A DNA stretch of 61,235 nucleotides. Source: an uncultured bacterium (lineage in GTDB: Bacteria > Vulcanimicrobiota > Xenobia > Xenobiales > Xenobiaceae). Both the position numbers and the translations under genes were made by a program. This document shows, piece by piece, positions 35,451-44,672 of this stretch (positions are counted from its first letter, which is position 1; every line of letters begins with the position of its first letter). Under the pieces are notes generated by a model. It saw only the letters and a list, made by a program, of their open reading frames with translations. It ran no database searches and had not been told where the DNA came from. The DNA is taken from contig CAKUBG010000018.1 in the NCBI GenBank assembly GCA_934636825.1, forward strand, positions 1-61,235. The letters run 5' to 3'.

Positions 35451-35490
35451 AAAAATAAACCGCTCCCGGAGGAACGGTTTATTTTTTTTA
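35451..35490 (+). terminator. Bidirectional terminator between lgt and tRNA-Arg
   Basis: AAATAAACCG (35453-35462) pairs with CGGTTTATTT (35475-35484) around a 12-base loop, with A and T runs outside, so it works for lgt and for the opposing tRNA. Confidence 0.88.
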
Positions 35491-35507
35491 GAGAACATTG
35501 CCTTGAT

Positions 35508-35583
35508 TGGCGTCCCCGGTGCGATTTGAACGCACGGCCCCTCGCTTAGGAGGCGAGTGCTCTATCCCCTGAGCTACGGAGAC
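35508..35583 (-). tRNA. tRNA-Arg (anticodon CCT)
   Basis: A full 76-base cloverleaf on the minus strand. The acceptor stem is GTCTCCG with CGGGGAC (one G-T pair). The anticodon stem is CTCGC with GCGAG around CTCCTAA, giving anticodon CCT (35550-35548). The T stem is GTGCG with CGCAC and the loop is TTCAAAT. The CCA end is encoded (35510-35508). It reads AGG codons, which are rare in these genes. Confidence 0.97.
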
Positions 35584-35770
35584 ACATTACTCGCGTTATT
35601 TTATTATCGATAGCTTCTAAAGTCAAGGGAAGGCCGTCGGGCTCGATTTACCAAAAGCAATAAAAGCAACTACGGTTTTTGAACATTAAGCCAGGGACAG
35701 GGCGCCTCGATTAAGAAAACAAGGTCTTTCCGTTTTTAGTTAAAGTGAAAATTGAGGTGTAATTTTAGCC

Positions 35771-37177
35771 TTGGGTAATTATTGGGGTGTATTGCCTTTA
35801 CCGAAAATAAGTTGGCAAAGCTGCTTGGTTTTGGCTCTAATTTTAATCTTTGCCGGAGTTTTGCGCGGCTGGCGTTTGGGATACCCGGAATCGCAATATT
35901 TTGACGAATGTTATTATGCGCCCGGTGCTTTAAGCTATATAAATGGGACGGTCGATGAAAATTCCGTCCATCCGCCTTTGGGAAAATTACAAATTGCCGA
36001 TTTTATCCTTTTGGGCCGTTGGCTCAACAATCACGGTTGCCACTTCAGTGAATATACACTGTGGCGTTTGGCTTCTTTTATTTTTGGCGAAGGCACCGTA
36101 TTGCTAACTTTCCTTCTGGGCTGGCGTTTGAGTAGGGGCTCAGCTTCTTTAGCTAACTTGGCAGCATTTTTGGTGTCTATTGACTTTATGAGCATAGTTT
36201 TGGCTCGTATCTGTATGCTCGATATGGTGTTGGCCTTTTGGATGTTGGTAGGCGTTTGTTGTAGTTGGATGTACATAGAAGCCAAAATTTTGCAATCGCC
36301 GCGAGCTTGGAGCTGGGCTGCTTTATGTTCTTTGGCTTTCGGTATAGCCACAGCGTGCAAATGGAATGGTCTTTTCGGCGCTTTTATCGCTTTTTGGCTT
36401 ATGCTTTTACTGCCGAATTTAATGAATAAAGCTTCGTTACAAGCTGAGGCCGCTGTCCAAGCAAGCTCCGACAATTCATCTGAACATAGCCAAGTTGCCC
36501 CTGCGCCTAGCTTAAAAGGCGTCGGCAAAAAGTTATTAAAACAAGGTTTTGTTTTAGCTTTACTCTTCACAGCATCAATTGCTTCCATTTATTGCCTTTC
36601 CTATTTACCTCAATTTATGCGCGAAGGCTTTAGAACTCAAACTGTAGGCCACATAACTGAAGCCCACACTGTAATGGTCAAATTTAGATACAATGCCAAG
36701 CAATTTACTCATCATTATTGCTCGCAATTTTGGGCTTGGCCTACGGTAATTCGCCCTGTCTGGTTTAAATTTGATACAGGCGTCGGTTTGGCTTTGGGTA
36801 TAGTTTGTTTTGGCTCGATCTTTTTTTGGTGGCCAGGTTTTACTTTTGTATTGGAATTTATCTACTTTGGCTTAAAGGATCGCCGTTGGATTTGGCTATT
36901 TTTGGGTTTAAGTTGGTGTATCCCTTGGCTATTCTGGGCTATTTCTACTACCGGCGGCTTTATATATTATATGTTGCCGGGTATACCGATTATGGCTATA
37001 GTTATGGCTTGGGTAATTATGGATTGGCATAAGGAAGGTTGGAATATTGCTATCGGTATCTATTTAGCCATTTTAGGAGCCGCTTTAGCTTGTTATTATC
37101 CTTTCCTGACTTATTTGCCCATGCAAAGATCTCTCTTTACCACTTTATTCCCTGTAATCTTTACTCAATGGCGCTAA
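35771..37177 (+). CDS. PMT-family (GT39) protein or lipid mannosyltransferase
   Basis: 468 residues with about ten membrane spans. After span one the loop has the catalytic acidic pair YFDECYY (D45, E46) and then VHPPLGK, which are hallmarks of dolichyl-phosphate-mannose-protein mannosyltransferases. Bacterial members O-mannosylate exported proteins or modify lipids using polyprenyl-phosphate mannose. The C-terminal SWCIPWLFW and GGFIYYMLP segments also fit the family. The start is a TTG with GAGGTG 11 bases upstream. The rluD start overlaps its last codons. Confidence 0.85.
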   Translation: MGNYWGVLPLPKISWQSCLVLALILIFAGVLRGWRLGYPESQYFDECYYAPGALSYINGTVDENSVHPPLGKLQIADFILLGRWLNNHGCHFSEYTLWRLASFIFGEGTVLLTFLLGWRLSRGSASLANLAAFLVSIDFMSIVLARICMLDMVLAFWMLVGVCCSWMYIEAKILQSPRAWSWAALCSLAFGIATACKWNGLFGAFIAFWLMLLLPNLMNKASLQAEAAVQASSDNSSEHSQVAPAPSLKGVGKKLLKQGFVLALLFTASIASIYCLSYLPQFMREGFRTQTVGHITEAHTVMVKFRYNAKQFTHHYCSQFWAWPTVIRPVWFKFDTGVGLALGIVCFGSIFFWWPGFTFVLEFIYFGLKDRRWIWLFLGLSWCIPWLFWAISTTGGFIYYMLPGIPIMAIVMAWVIMDWHKEGWNIAIGIYLAILGAALACYYPFLTYLPMQRSLFTTLFPVIFTQWR

Positions 37178-38205
37178 CAATGGACAACTTATATTCAGAA
37201 GATTATGAAGCTCTAGACGAAAATGAAATTTGTGAATCGAAAGAGGACGAAAGTTCGCGACTGTTTTTTTGCGTAGATTCGCAATATAAAGGTGTGCGTT
37301 TAGATAGTGTTTTATCTGAACTCATTAATGTATCCAGAGCTCAAGTGCAAAAATGGATTAAGCAACAATTAGTTCTTTGTGACGGGCAAATGGAAAGTTC
37401 TCCTTCTCGCAAGCTTAAAGGTGGCGAAAAACTGGAAGTAAATCGGCCTCCGCTCTTACCGGCTGTACCTGAACCAGATCCCAGTGTTCCCTTAGATATT
37501 GTTTATGAAGATAGCGATATTTTGGTGCTCAATAAAGGACGCGGTCAAGTTGTCCATCCTGGAGCGGGAGTGCGCAGTGGTACATTAGTAAATGGATTAT
37601 TGGCCCATTGCCATGATCTTTCTGGAATTGGTGGTGTGGAGCGTCCAGGCATTGTCCATCGCTTAGACAAAGATACTTCTGGTTTAATTGTTATTACTAA
37701 AAATGATTCAGCTCATCTCAATTTGAGCGCCCAGTTTGCCAATAGATTAGTCACTAAATATTATGAAGCGCTAGTCTATGGAGTTCCTAAGCTAAAATGT
37801 GGCTTAATCGATCAGCCTATAGGTCGTCATCCTGTCTCTCGCCAGTGTATGGCTGTGCGGGCCAACGGTCGTCCTTCAAAAACCGAGTATCGCGTTGTGG
37901 AAGCTTTTGCTGATAAATATGCACATTTATCAATTCACCTTTTTACTGGGCGAACTCACCAAATTCGCGTCCATATGAGTTGGTTGGGACACCCTTTGTT
38001 AGGTGATCCTTTGTATAAGCCCAAAAGCAATCCTTGGGGATTGCAAGGCCAGGCTTTACATTGCTATTATCTGAGTTTCGCTCACCCGCGTACTGGCGAA
38101 AAAATGGAATTTAGGGCTTCAGCTCCCCAAGTAATGCAAAATATTTTGCAAGATTTGCGCACTCAATATCCCCATAGCGCCACTTCTCTGGAATATTTTA
38201 ATTAG
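37168..38205 (+). CDS. rluD: RluD-type 23S rRNA pseudouridine synthase
   Basis: An S4 domain (about 45-100, RLDSVLSELINVSRAQVQKWI) is followed by the RluA/RluD catalytic domain with IVHRLDKDTSGLIVITK; the Asp in RLDKDTSG is catalytic. RluD makes pseudouridines 1911, 1915 and 1917 in helix 69. Two ATGs (37168 and 37180) are possible. I take the first, which overlaps the PMT gene by 10 bases. Placement next to lspA-lgt is common in other bacteria. Confidence 0.92.
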   Translation: MALTMDNLYSEDYEALDENEICESKEDESSRLFFCVDSQYKGVRLDSVLSELINVSRAQVQKWIKQQLVLCDGQMESSPSRKLKGGEKLEVNRPPLLPAVPEPDPSVPLDIVYEDSDILVLNKGRGQVVHPGAGVRSGTLVNGLLAHCHDLSGIGGVERPGIVHRLDKDTSGLIVITKNDSAHLNLSAQFANRLVTKYYEALVYGVPKLKCGLIDQPIGRHPVSRQCMAVRANGRPSKTEYRVVEAFADKYAHLSIHLFTGRTHQIRVHMSWLGHPLLGDPLYKPKSNPWGLQGQALHCYYLSFAHPRTGEKMEFRASAPQVMQNILQDLRTQYPHSATSLEYFN

Positions 38206-38286
38206 AACTATTTAGTCTAGATAGTTCACATAGTATCTTAGCTACGCCAATTTAAGCTGGCTTTGCAAAAGCTAAGCCAACAAACA

Positions 38287-38321
38287 AAGCCTCCGCGCCG
38301 GGCGGGGGCTTCGTTTTTGTT
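38287..38321 (+). terminator. Intrinsic terminator after rluD
   Basis: AAGCCTCCGC (38287-38296) pairs with GCGGGGGCTT (38302-38311; one T-G pair) over a five-base loop, followed by CGTTTTTGTTT. Confidence 0.85.
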
Positions 38322-38342
38322 TAAGGCGTGTGCAACTTAAGA

Positions 38343-39047
38343 TTATTCATTGGCTTTAGCAGGGTTATACTGAATATCCACTCGACCATCTTTTTTATTA
38401 TAGTTGGTGATAACAGTATATTCTTGTAAACCGGGCTTAATAGGGAAGGGAATACTAATGCGTTCCCCTTTATCAGTTTTGCTGGGAGTCGCTTGGAAAA
38501 GTTCGCCATTAACATGGACTACCAAAGATTCTGCTGCTGGAGTGCCTTCAACGCCGACTAACAACTTAGGATCGCCCCACATAGCGCTGGCGGTGCCGTT
38601 GTATTTTCCGGGGATCATGCGCAAGTTGATCATCTTGGCGCCTTTAATGTTGGCTTTGAGAATATCGGGCTGATCTCCGGCGCGAAGAGGGCCCACTTTA
38701 GTTATCAATACATTGTCAGCCCACAACTCGAAAGTGCACACTCGGCTGTCGGGTGCGTGAGAGCTAAAGCCTACCCAAGATTCAAACATGTCAAATTTGC
38801 CATTAACTTCGAATTGCATAATGGCAGCATCGGCACCGCCTAATCCGGTAATGTAACTTTCCACAGAAGTATTGCCGCTATTGCCCATAGTAGTATGCTC
38901 TACGTTACGCATACAATTAGCAAAATATTTTTGCCTCATGTTTAACAAAGGCATGGCCGCAGGATCCGACAAAGCGGGAGTGGCCCAAGCGCACAGCATA
39001 AGGGAAGCGAAAGCACACACCGCGCCTAAACGCAATTTTTTATTCAC
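38343..39047 (-). CDS. Exported protein with an NPCBM-like domain
   Basis: 234 residues with a signal peptide (LGAVCAFASLMLCAWATPALS). Residues about 85-145 read FESWVGFSSH, then CTFELWADNVLITKV, then GAKMINLRMIPG. That spacing resembles NPCBM and related carbohydrate-binding modules found on glycosidases. The C-terminal part looks like an immunoglobulin-like beta domain. No catalytic domain is attached. It lies 18 bases downstream of the TPR-like gene on the same strand. Confidence 0.6.
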   Translation of the reverse strand: MNKKLRLGAVCAFASLMLCAWATPALSDPAAMPLLNMRQKYFANCMRNVEHTTMGNSGNTSVESYITGLGGADAAIMQFEVNGKFDMFESWVGFSSHAPDSRVCTFELWADNVLITKVGPLRAGDQPDILKANIKGAKMINLRMIPGKYNGTASAMWGDPKLLVGVEGTPAAESLVVHVNGELFQATPSKTDKGERISIPFPIKPGLQEYTVITNYNKKDGRVDIQYNPAKANE

Positions 39048-39065
39048 AGTAGCTCCTTAAATTTT

Positions 39066-40391
39066 TTATTGGATTCTGAAAGCTCGCTGTTGAGCTCTAT
39101 AATATGGAGTTTCCGTCGAGTCGGTTGCTCCAGCACAAAAAGTTAAATCATTGATAAGGTTAATCAAGCTGCGCTTATCTTTGAAGCTGATGCCGCCATT
39201 TTTTCTGGCAGGATAAGCCGGTAGGGCATATCCATCTGAAGCGTAATGGCGAAAACCTCCGGGAATGTTGACCATGGTCCAAGGCTTGTGAGCTTCCAAA
39301 GCTGTAGCAGTCATAGCGCTGCGCAAATTGAGGCCTAATCCTTGGCCGGCTTTGTAAAAACCATAGCGATTGAGAGTAAGATAAGAACTGTCGTTGAGTT
39401 GCTCGGCCAAAAATAAAGCAATTACAAAACCGCGCTGGGCTCTATGTTGAAGTCCCAGGCTCAAAAAAATTCTTGCTTTCAAATAGGCTTGACGCAATAA
39501 AGCTTTTTTGCGCTCAGTCAACATTCTTATAATGAAAGAAGTTTTTAAATATTGTAAAGCTGTCTCAAAACGATCGCTTTTTTTGAGCAACCAACCTATA
39601 CGGTAAGTAATTTCTGCCTGTTTTTTATAATCGCCCGTGTGGTAATACATTTTGAGAGCTTGGCCGTAAAGTCGGGAAGAATCTTCTGCGTCGCTGGAAA
39701 ACTCGCTGTTATTGGCCATTTGTAAAAACGCTTTTGCTGCCAAGGCAGGATCGCTAAAAGCTATTTTGCTGCTGCCTTCTGCTTCGGGAACAGCCAATGA
39801 AAACATAATCGAAGTACAAATAAAGTCGGAATCGGAATATCGACCCTTGTCGTAAAGGAGAGAAGCCAAGTTGAATCTGGCGATCAGGGCGTTGGGCTGA
39901 TCGGGGTATTTCTCAAATAATTTGTTGGCTTTGACAGTTAGCTGCAAGGCTTTAGAAGTTTTGCCAGCTCCAGCGTAGGCTAAAGCAGCATCCAAGTACA
40001 TCGCAGCCAAAACTGAATTGTCGCGTTTATTTTTTGGCAATTTTTTATATCGGCGACATGCTATTCCCCAACGTTGGGCACTATGTATAAATAAGCCTTG
40101 CGCCTCCAACCACTGGCAGCGCTTGCGCATAAATTTTTCGGCGTAGTTATCAAAACTATTGGTTTCTTTATCGCGGCGACGCAGAGCATAAGCCAAACGC
40201 TTGCCTAGGCGCAACAATATATCGGCTTCTTTAAAGCAACGCTCGGCGATATGAATATCGATATGGCAGAGTATTTCTTCTAAACAATCCTTCAAAGAAG
40301 CAATATCGAGACTTTTGACAATGGCCCGTAAAATATATTTATTTTCCAAATTGGCAGCTAAATTGCGTAAAGTATTCTCAATCATCGTCAT
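39066..40391 (-). CDS. TPR-like helical-repeat protein, function unknown
   Basis: 441 residues made almost entirely of paired helices with TPR-like spacing, for example AAMYLDAALAYAGAGKTSKALQLTVKANKLF and LYGQALKMYYHTGDYKKQAEITYRIGWLLK. The last 90 residues are different (Gly/Pro/Tyr-rich). It has no signal peptide. Its start overlaps the end of the 56-residue ORF 40378-40548 by 14 bases, which suggests coupling. It probably serves as a scaffold; partners are unknown. Confidence 0.65.
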   Translation of the reverse strand: MTMIENTLRNLAANLENKYILRAIVKSLDIASLKDCLEEILCHIDIHIAERCFKEADILLRLGKRLAYALRRRDKETNSFDNYAEKFMRKRCQWLEAQGLFIHSAQRWGIACRRYKKLPKNKRDNSVLAAMYLDAALAYAGAGKTSKALQLTVKANKLFEKYPDQPNALIARFNLASLLYDKGRYSDSDFICTSIMFSLAVPEAEGSSKIAFSDPALAAKAFLQMANNSEFSSDAEDSSRLYGQALKMYYHTGDYKKQAEITYRIGWLLKKSDRFETALQYLKTSFIIRMLTERKKALLRQAYLKARIFLSLGLQHRAQRGFVIALFLAEQLNDSSYLTLNRYGFYKAGQGLGLNLRSAMTATALEAHKPWTMVNIPGGFRHYASDGYALPAYPARKNGGISFKDKRSLINLINDLTFCAGATDSTETPYYRAQQRAFRIQ

Positions 40392-40548
40392 ACCAGTTTA
40401 AAAAATCCAAAGAATCAAAGATTGTGGAGTGAGTTTTTTGCAGCCACCATTCGGGATTATCCCATTTTTCTCGGCGTCCTTGCTCTGAATTTAAACCGAA
40501 GTAGGATAGCAAAAAATTTTTCAAGGCTTTGACTAAAAACTTAAGCAT
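40378..40548 (-). CDS. Small protein of 56 residues, function unknown
   Basis: The start ATG at 40548 has AAGGAGA 9 bases upstream. The product opens with a basic, hydrophobic helix (MLKFLVKALKNFLLSYFG) and continues with a polar, Trp-rich tail (KWDNPEWWLQ, FLNWYDDD). It overlaps the start of the TPR-like gene and is likely its translational leader or partner. The longer open frame to 40710 has no good start. Confidence 0.55.
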   Translation of the reverse strand: MLKFLVKALKNFLLSYFGLNSEQGRREKWDNPEWWLQKTHSTIFDSLDFLNWYDDD

Positions 40549-40607
40549 AGCTCGGTTCTCCTTCAGCCCTCCGAGATTATAACATAAAGGGAAAGAGGAG
40601 GAAAACG

Positions 40608-40641
40608 CCTTCAGTATTAGAACTATGAAGGGCTTTTTTTT
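40608..40641 (+). terminator. Terminator-like hairpin upstream of secD
   Basis: CCTTCA (40608-40613) pairs with TGAAGG (40626-40631), followed by GC and eight T. No plus-strand gene lies before it. It may be an attenuator in the secDF leader or the end of a short RNA. Confidence 0.5.
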
Positions 40642-40769
40642 GTATATCCGGGGGAATGATTGCAGAGAGTTTAACCAGGCCTGGAGCCTTTTAAATATTG
40701 AGATCTGCATAAAATTGGATCTTTATTAAAAGCCGAGGCAAATGTCGCAATGGTAAGAGGAATGATATC

Positions 40770-42047
40770 GTGAACCAGACAAAAGTTCTCATTAACCTGG
40801 TCATTATCTTTTTGATTACGGCAGCAATCCTATACGGCTTCTTCGGTACTTCGGAAGAAAACCGCTTGAAGCTCAAATTAGGTCTCGATCTCCGAAGCGG
40901 TACACATATTGCTTTGCAGCTCAAAGAGGTTGAGGATCCCGTCACTCATGAAGTTCAAAAAATCGATCAGGCAACCTTAAATCGCAGCATTCAAGTTTTT
41001 ACAAAGCGCTTGAACGCCATCGGTACTTCAGAAATTTTAATTGCCGCCGCCGGCAAAGATCGTATTATTATCGAAATTCCTGAAATGACCGACTTAGAAA
41101 AAGCCAAGAACATGGTCAAAAAGGCCGGACGCTTGGAATTTAAAGAAAAGGTCTTCGATCCCACCACTCAGTCTGCTCAATACAGAACTGTTATGGACGG
41201 TCGTTATTTGACCAAAGCCAGCGTCGGTCGTTCCGGCGTAGGCGAAGATGCCTGGTGCGTAGAGTTCCAGCTCAATAAAGAAGGCAGCCGCCTCTTCGGC
41301 GATATTACCAGCCGTATGAAAGGTAAGCCTTTGGGCATTTTCTTTGATGGTCATATGCACAGCGAACCTGTTGTACAAAATGCTATTACCGGAGGAAGCG
41401 GCCAAATTACCGGTCACTTCACTTTGGAAGAAGCCAACGAATTGTGCAATATTTTGAACTCTGGTGCTCTGACTGTAGACGTTCAGATTTTGGAAGCTTA
41501 CACTGTCAGCCCTACCTTGGGTGAGCAATCCTTAAAGAGCTCCCTTACTGCCGGTTTAATCGGTTTGGCTATCGTAATGCTCTATATGATCGGTTACTAT
41601 CGTTTGCCCGGTTTGGTAGCCTCTATCGCTTTGGTAATCTACGCTGTTTGGGTTATAGGTTCTATGGTCATTCCTGGCCTCGAATTTGTACTCACCTTGC
41701 CCGGTATTGCCGGTGTCGTGCTATCCATCGGTATGGCTGTAGACGCCAACGTTTTGCAATTTGAGCGTATTAAAGAAGAACTTTGGAACGGCAAGTCCGT
41801 CAGAAGCTCCTTAGACGCCGGTTTCGAACGCGCTTTCTCGTCCATTATCGACGGTCACGTCAGTACTTTCTTGGGCGCTTTGATCCTCTTCTGGTTCGGT
41901 GCTTCCAGTGTTAAAGGCTTCGGCGTTACTTTGATGATTGGTACCGCCTTGAGTTTGGTCACCGCCATTTGGGTAACTCGTCAGTTACTCCATTTCGCTA
42001 CCGACTTCCTCAAGATCGACTCCAACAGAAAATTGTATGGTGAATAG
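40770..42047 (+). CDS. secD: Protein translocase subunit SecD
   Basis: SecD and SecF use the proton-motive force to pull exported proteins through SecYEG. The 425-residue SecD has LKLGLDLRSGTHIALQL after the first span, an extracytoplasmic P1-type domain, and the RND-like membrane part with GIAGVVLSIGMAVDANVLQFERIKEEL. It is shorter than the 600-residue Escherichia coli protein, in the range of other phyla. GTG start with AAGAGG upstream. secF follows after 11 bases. Confidence 0.96.
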   Translation: MNQTKVLINLVIIFLITAAILYGFFGTSEENRLKLKLGLDLRSGTHIALQLKEVEDPVTHEVQKIDQATLNRSIQVFTKRLNAIGTSEILIAAAGKDRIIIEIPEMTDLEKAKNMVKKAGRLEFKEKVFDPTTQSAQYRTVMDGRYLTKASVGRSGVGEDAWCVEFQLNKEGSRLFGDITSRMKGKPLGIFFDGHMHSEPVVQNAITGGSGQITGHFTLEEANELCNILNSGALTVDVQILEAYTVSPTLGEQSLKSSLTAGLIGLAIVMLYMIGYYRLPGLVASIALVIYAVWVIGSMVIPGLEFVLTLPGIAGVVLSIGMAVDANVLQFERIKEELWNGKSVRSSLDAGFERAFSSIIDGHVSTFLGALILFWFGASSVKGFGVTLMIGTALSLVTAIWVTRQLLHFATDFLKIDSNRKLYGE

Positions 42048-42058
42048 GAGATAGAGCA

Positions 42059-43339
42059 GTGGGTGCATTAAACGTAACTACATCGGATGCGATTTCCTTG
42101 GCCATATGGTTTGTTATTTTGGTAGGCGTAGTGCTCTGGGGACATACTTTCAGAGTCCGCCACCGCGATATTATCGGAAATCGCAAATATTACTACATTG
42201 CTAGTACAGTTGTTTTAATCTTCTGTTTAGTAGGTATTTTCGGTAAAGGTCTCAACTACGGTTTGGACTTCACCGGCGGTACCATTTTGGAATTGGGTGC
42301 TCCTAAAATTGTAGACATGGCCCCTGGCGATATTGTCAACATTGTCAAGGCCAAGCATCCTACTTTCGACGTTACCGCTCAGTTGGGCAACGGCTTAACC
42401 ACTTCCGGCGATGGTAAATCTTATCAAAAGATTCTCGTTCGTGTCCGCAGTGACGAAAGTACCAAAGAAGTCGGCCTTACTTCCGCTCAGGCTATTGAAG
42501 TTCGTGCCGAATTGGAAAAAGGTCTCAATGTTGGCCCCTTGGCCAATATTTCCGAAACTACTATCGGCCCGACCATTTCTTCCGAGCTCAAAACTGGCGC
42601 TTTAAAGGCTCTCTTAATCGCCTGTATTTTGCAGCTCATCTATATCACATTCCGCTTTGGCAACCAGTTGCGCTTCGGTGCTTCGGCTGTAATCGCCGTA
42701 TTGCATGATGCCATTATCATGATCGGCTTCTATGCTTGGGCCGGTTTGCCAGTCGACTCTAGCTTCGTAGCTGCCTTGCTCACTATTACCAGCTATTCCT
42801 TGATGGATACTGTGGTAGTATTCGACCGTATTCGTGAGCATCAGCACAACGATGTTCAGGATACTTTTGAAGTTATCACCAACCGCTCCGTTTGCGAAAC
42901 TATGACTCGTTCAATTAACACTTCGTTGACGACGATCATCGTGTGCATTTGCTTGTACTTCATGGGTGGTGAAAGCTTAAAAGGCTTTGCTTACGCTTTG
43001 TTGGTCGGTGTCATTACTGGTGCTTACTCTTCTATCTTCCTTTCCGCTCCTTTACTTGTCGATTGCAACGAGTATGCCAATAAACGCGACTTGGCTCGTC
43101 AAGATGAGTTGCGCAGAGAAGCTGAAGAAAATGCCAAACAAGGCAGCAACACCAAGAGTTCTGGTCGCCGTCCTGTGGCTCGTCCTCGTCCTGCTGCTCC
43201 GGCCGCTCCCGCTTCTTCCGAAGTTGCTGCTTCCGACGCTAAGACTCCGGCTACTTCGGCTCCGGCCGCTTCTGCTGCTCCCGTAGCTTACGCGCCGGCT
43301 CGTCCGCGTCGCCGCGTCAAAGGTATGAGAAAGAAATAA
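42059..43339 (+). CDS. secF: Protein translocase subunit SecF
   Basis: 426 residues: NYGLDFTGGTILELG in the first domain and SYSLMDTVVVFDRIREH in the membrane core are SecF signatures. Six spans are apparent. The start is a GTG with AGGAG 8 bases upstream. The cytosolic tail has about 80 extra residues rich in Ala, Pro, Ser and Arg, ending KGMRKK, which is unusual and may bind ribosomes or lipids. It is cotranscribed with secD. Confidence 0.96.
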   Translation: MGALNVTTSDAISLAIWFVILVGVVLWGHTFRVRHRDIIGNRKYYYIASTVVLIFCLVGIFGKGLNYGLDFTGGTILELGAPKIVDMAPGDIVNIVKAKHPTFDVTAQLGNGLTTSGDGKSYQKILVRVRSDESTKEVGLTSAQAIEVRAELEKGLNVGPLANISETTIGPTISSELKTGALKALLIACILQLIYITFRFGNQLRFGASAVIAVLHDAIIMIGFYAWAGLPVDSSFVAALLTITSYSLMDTVVVFDRIREHQHNDVQDTFEVITNRSVCETMTRSINTSLTTIIVCICLYFMGGESLKGFAYALLVGVITGAYSSIFLSAPLLVDCNEYANKRDLARQDELRREAEENAKQGSNTKSSGRRPVARPRPAAPAAPASSEVAASDAKTPATSAPAASAAPVAYAPARPRRRVKGMRKK

Positions 43340-43369
43340 GTTTTAGCTTTTAAGCTGAAGCTTATATAG

Positions 43370-43433
43370 AAGCTCCTTAGCCCGATACTTATGGTTCATA
43401 AAGCATAAGTTGAAGGCCAAGGAGCTTTTTTTT
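43370..43433 (+). terminator. Intrinsic terminator of secDF
   Basis: A long hairpin: AAGCTCCTT (43370-43378) with AAGGAGCTT (43419-43427), and an inner ACTTATG with CATAAGT, followed by eight T. Confidence 0.85.
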
Positions 43434-43450
43434 GTAAGCAGCTTAAAACA

Positions 43451-43499
43451 AAACGAAATTGAGCCTGCCTCCATTTGAGAGGCAGGCTCAATTTCGTTT
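43451..43499 (-). terminator. Perfect 21-bp hairpin, terminator of the lytic transglycosylase gene
   Basis: 43451-43471 and 43479-43499 are perfect inverted repeats of 21 bases around a seven-base loop, with A/T-rich flanks. It sits after the minus-strand transglycosylase stop codon and back to back with the secDF terminator. It could act in both directions. Confidence 0.8.
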
Positions 43500-43520
43500 A
43501 TTGCTTTTGCTTTCGCGTTT

Positions 43521-44594
43521 TTATAGTACGACTGGGCGGCCGCCAAAGGAAGGAAGCAGCATAGGCGTTTTGCCTATAATATCGATCATATCGTCGCGGA
43601 CGTAGCCTATAAAGTAAACATAATTGGTGGTCTCGGCATAGGGAGGAACTTCACCTTTGAGCTTTTTTACGACAGTAGGGCCGGCGTTGTAAGAAGCCAA
43701 TACTGAAGCGTAGGGATTGGAGCCTTTTTGCCAAGCAGTCAGCAAATTGTCGACCATTTTGCTGCAGCCTTCTAAATTTTGCACAGGATCGAGGGCATTT
43801 TGTACTTTTAAGCCTGCAGCCGTTTTGGGCATTAGTTGGCCTAAGCCCTGAGCGCCGGATATAGAGACTGCATCTACATCCCAAGCCGATTCAATTTGAA
43901 TAAGACCGGCCAATAAACTGGGATCGATGTGGCGCTGTTCGCATTTTTGTACAAAAGTATGGGAAATAGTTTTTACTTGCTGATAATCCATATCGGGATT
44001 ATGGAAAAGAATGCGCCAGGTGATAAAATTTTGCCACGAATGTTGGCGGCCGTTGAGCCAGCGTTGGTAGCTAAACTCTAAAGGGGGCTCCAAAAGGATG
44101 CAACTCAATCCGGATAGAGCTTTGAATTTGCCATCTTTGAAGTGCAAATAGCCTTTGATAGCTACTCGGTATCCTGTGCGGTCAAATTCTAAATTGCGAG
44201 CTGAGCGCAAATAGCTTACAGAAATATTGCCTGCCGGAGTGCCTAAAAGGAGCTGACTTTTCCCTTGATAAGTAGATTGTTTGAGAATGCGTCCTTCCCA
44301 AAGTACCACTTGGCCTTCTTGTTCCGGCTGGGGGTGTTTCAAAACTCGAGCCGGAGTTAAATAAGGATTGACCATAGCTTTACCTTTGTTGGTAGGGTAA
44401 AACCAGTGGGTAGCTTGTTCGGGAATACTTAAAGAATGCGAACGGGTAGGGACGAGCTTTTTAGCTGTCTGAGCTTGAGTAGCTGTGGCAGCTTTGTCAG
44501 TTGCAGGAGCCGCCTGCAAAGCGGAAGTGCAGGAAGCGCCAAAGACTAAACCGGCACAAATAGCAGCAAAAATAGGGTAATAAAAACGTTTCAC
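43521..44594 (-). CDS. Lytic transglycosylase (SLT domain)
   Basis: The enzyme cleaves peptidoglycan between MurNAc and GlcNAc to give anhydro-ends. 357 residues with a signal peptide (AICAGLVFGASCTSALQA). The C-terminal SLT domain has IQIESAWDVDAVS (catalytic E235), GAQGLGQLMPKTA and SYNAGPTVVKK. The middle (about 94-170) is a beta-rich domain of unknown kind (VVLWEGRILKQSTYQGKSQLLLG). It is exported and acts in the periplasm or cell wall. Confidence 0.88.
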   Translation of the reverse strand: MKRFYYPIFAAICAGLVFGASCTSALQAAPATDKAATATQAQTAKKLVPTRSHSLSIPEQATHWFYPTNKGKAMVNPYLTPARVLKHPQPEQEGQVVLWEGRILKQSTYQGKSQLLLGTPAGNISVSYLRSARNLEFDRTGYRVAIKGYLHFKDGKFKALSGLSCILLEPPLEFSYQRWLNGRQHSWQNFITWRILFHNPDMDYQQVKTISHTFVQKCEQRHIDPSLLAGLIQIESAWDVDAVSISGAQGLGQLMPKTAAGLKVQNALDPVQNLEGCSKMVDNLLTAWQKGSNPYASVLASYNAGPTVVKKLKGEVPPYAETTNYVYFIGYVRDDMIDIIGKTPMLLPSFGGRPVVL

Positions 44595-44672
44595 GCCACT
44601 ATCTTCGCTTTAGGCTAAAGTTGGCCCTGCCAGTTTTGGGCTTATCGGTAGAAGACAAGGTGCGAAGGGTAG

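Noticed and set aside
37039..37167. N-terminal extension of RluD
   Set aside because: The extended frame lies inside the PMT gene and has no conserved residues; the S4 domain begins after 37168.
43451..43499. Perfect 21-bp inverted repeat as a mobile-element end
   Set aside because: It lies between convergent genes with T runs and has no partner copy or target duplication, so a terminator is the simpler reading.
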